Shown in pieces: positions 15,770 through 16,884 of a DNA stretch of 16,884 nt. The translations under genes and the position numbers were made by a program. Below the pieces are notes generated by a model. The model did no database searches. It worked only from the letters and a program-made list of their open reading frames with translations, and was not told the DNA's origin. This DNA comes from Asterionellopsis glacialis (Eukaryota > Bacillariophyta > Plagiogrammaphyceae > Rhaphoneidales > Asterionellopsidaceae). The number at the start of each line of letters is the position of its first letter. Positions within the stretch are counted from its first letter, which is position 1. The stretch lies in the NCBI GenBank assembly GCA_014885115.2, contig WKLE02000224.1, forward strand, positions 1-16,884, read 5' to 3'.

Positions 15770-16574
15770 GATTGGATAATATCATCAAACTTCAAAAAAG
15801 ACCCAGATCGTACTGAATCCTTGAATATGGAGGTTCAAGAGGTAGGTGTATCGTCTCTTGCTTCCACTAGCAGGTATTGCATGTTAAAATCAGTAACATG
15901 AAGAAAATGATGAAGACATTTGAAGAATGTTGTTGTAAAATCAAATTCCGAGTACTTTCATGCCAAAGTGTGTTTTGGTTTGAATACGCAGATAATGTCA
16001 ATTGAAAGGAATCTTAAAAAATTAAAAACTGCTGTTGTGGTATCAACAACTGAATGGGGATGATATAGACTTACAGTCTTTTGTTTAAACTTTTTGATAT
16101 AAATTGCTGTGGACCCTCTTGGTATTATGCTTCCTTTATGATCCGTTCTTGGCAAAGTCAATTTTTTTTAAAGTGCCGAGACAGTGTCTGTTTACTTAAA
16201 AACGTACAGAAATATCCGTATTATACACGAGATCCTACTCGTGAGATCTGAACTATCTTGGAGAAATGGCGCATGAGAAGCTCAATCCTTCCTCGGATGC
16301 CTATTCTTTTAAAATAATTTGTTTCCTATGAATTTGATGTGTCTTGCTTTCTTTTTTTTTAAGTCCATGAAGTGTATTTTCGGTAAAGATGTTTCATACC
16401 GAATGGCGAAAAAACTCTCAACTGTTTGTTGTATGGGTTGTGTTGTTGGGACAAAGCCTTTGTTTTCTCTCTTGCTTGCGTTTCCGATAAAAAGAGAATA
16501 TAGACAGCGCCAAATGTAAAAGTACGGCAGCCAACAAAGGTGATGAACTTTTTTTTTGTTCTTTTTTTTCATTT
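15770..16574. other. Gene-free convergent stretch of about 0.8 kb
   Basis: This lies between the stop codons of the MntP-like gene and the partial edge gene. Frames on both strands are short and T- or K-rich and look like noise. Two perfect short stems occur: CACGAG/CTCGTG with a 6-nt loop at 16226-16243, and TTCGGTA/TACCGAA with an 11-nt loop at 16379-16403. T runs lie at about 16350 and 16550. No known RNA family was recognised. Confidence 0.6.
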
Positions 16575-16884
16575 TTAAATGATATAATCTGGTCCTCTTC
16601 CTTCTCCTCTTCCATGGTTGTTATTATTAATATTGGGATTTGCACTTTTTAATCGTAATCGTTCATCTGTCGTACCACGATATCCACAAAAAACACCTCG
16701 TACAGGAATATCAGAATCATCATTTTCATTATTCTTCTTATTGGACGTACAGTCTTGTTTCGTATCACCATCTTGTGACCGCCAATACTCATAATGAATA
16801 CCCTCATCAATTCGTCGTTGTAAATCAGATACAGGTTCCCATTCAACCATGACGGCTGATTCCATGGCTGATGATGATGATGAT
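16575..16884 (-). CDS. C-terminal part of an unrecognised protein, cut by the window edge
   Basis: The frame is open from the right edge to a TAA at 16575-16577. It reads a Ser run, then AMESAVMVEWEPVSDLQRR, an acidic and Asn-rich middle, and a Gly/Arg-rich end. I recognise no family. An internal ATG at 16865 could start a 96-residue protein. However, the frame continues upstream to the edge through Ser codons without a stop, so a longer gene entering from the right is more likely. Segments such as IDEGIHYEYWRSQDG and IPVRGVFCGYRGTTDERLRL look protein-like rather than random. The low-complexity parts resemble other proteins in the window. Confidence 0.5.
   Translation of the reverse strand, partial: SSSSSAMESAVMVEWEPVSDLQRRIDEGIHYEYWRSQDGDTKQDCTSNKKNNENDDSDIPVRGVFCGYRGTTDERLRLKSANPNINNNNHGRGEGRGPDYII

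Noticed and set aside
1..16884. tRNA, rRNA, transposon or CRISPR content
   Set aside because: Reading both strands gave no tRNA B-box or cloverleaf, no rRNA segment, no transposase or reverse transcriptase frame, no long terminal repeats and no regularly spaced repeats.

Overview
This window looks like nuclear DNA from a photosynthetic protist, most likely a diatom or a close stramenopile relative. Several features point that way. Four GT-AG introns of about 108 to 324 nt can be placed by reading-frame continuity. Genes lie on both strands with no operon logic. AT-rich genes carry trinucleotide runs coding Ser, Asn, Asp and Gln. The S-adenosylhomocysteine hydrolase has the plant-type insertion. 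The bacterial-type rRNA methyltransferase has an N-terminus resembling a diatom plastid presequence. No species can be named from this alone.

Layout, left to right: (1) a plus-strand low-complexity protein of unknown function, with one probable in-frame intron; (2) a plus-strand seven-helix membrane protein, possibly TOM1/THH1-like, with a long hydrophilic acidic tail; (3) on the minus strand, adenosylhomocysteinase, including a tiny first coding exon of 22 nt; (4) on the plus strand, a three-exon acyl-CoA synthetase of the 4-coumarate-CoA ligase-like family with a probable mitochondrial presequence; (5) a 1.0 kb gene-free stretch with a strong hairpin followed by nine T residues; (6) on the plus strand, a type II membrane sulfotransferase with a long low-complexity stem; (7) on the minus strand, RsmH/MraW, the 16S rRNA m4C methyltransferase, probably organellar; (8) on the plus strand, a small MntP/YtaF-like membrane protein built from two related halves; (9) on the minus strand at the right edge, the C-terminal part of an unrecognised gene.

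The genes do not form a visible pathway or cluster. The only thematic link is that AHCY recycles the S-adenosylhomocysteine produced by methyltransferases such as RsmH, which probably act in different compartments. AHCY visibly uses a different, more C/G-ending codon set than its neighbours, as expected for strong expression. I found no mobile element, CRISPR array, rRNA or tRNA, and no convincing new multigene system. The points most worth a second look are the stem plus T-run at 9971-10026, the eukaryotic MntP/YtaF-like protein, the in-frame intron of the first gene, and the targeting of RsmH.
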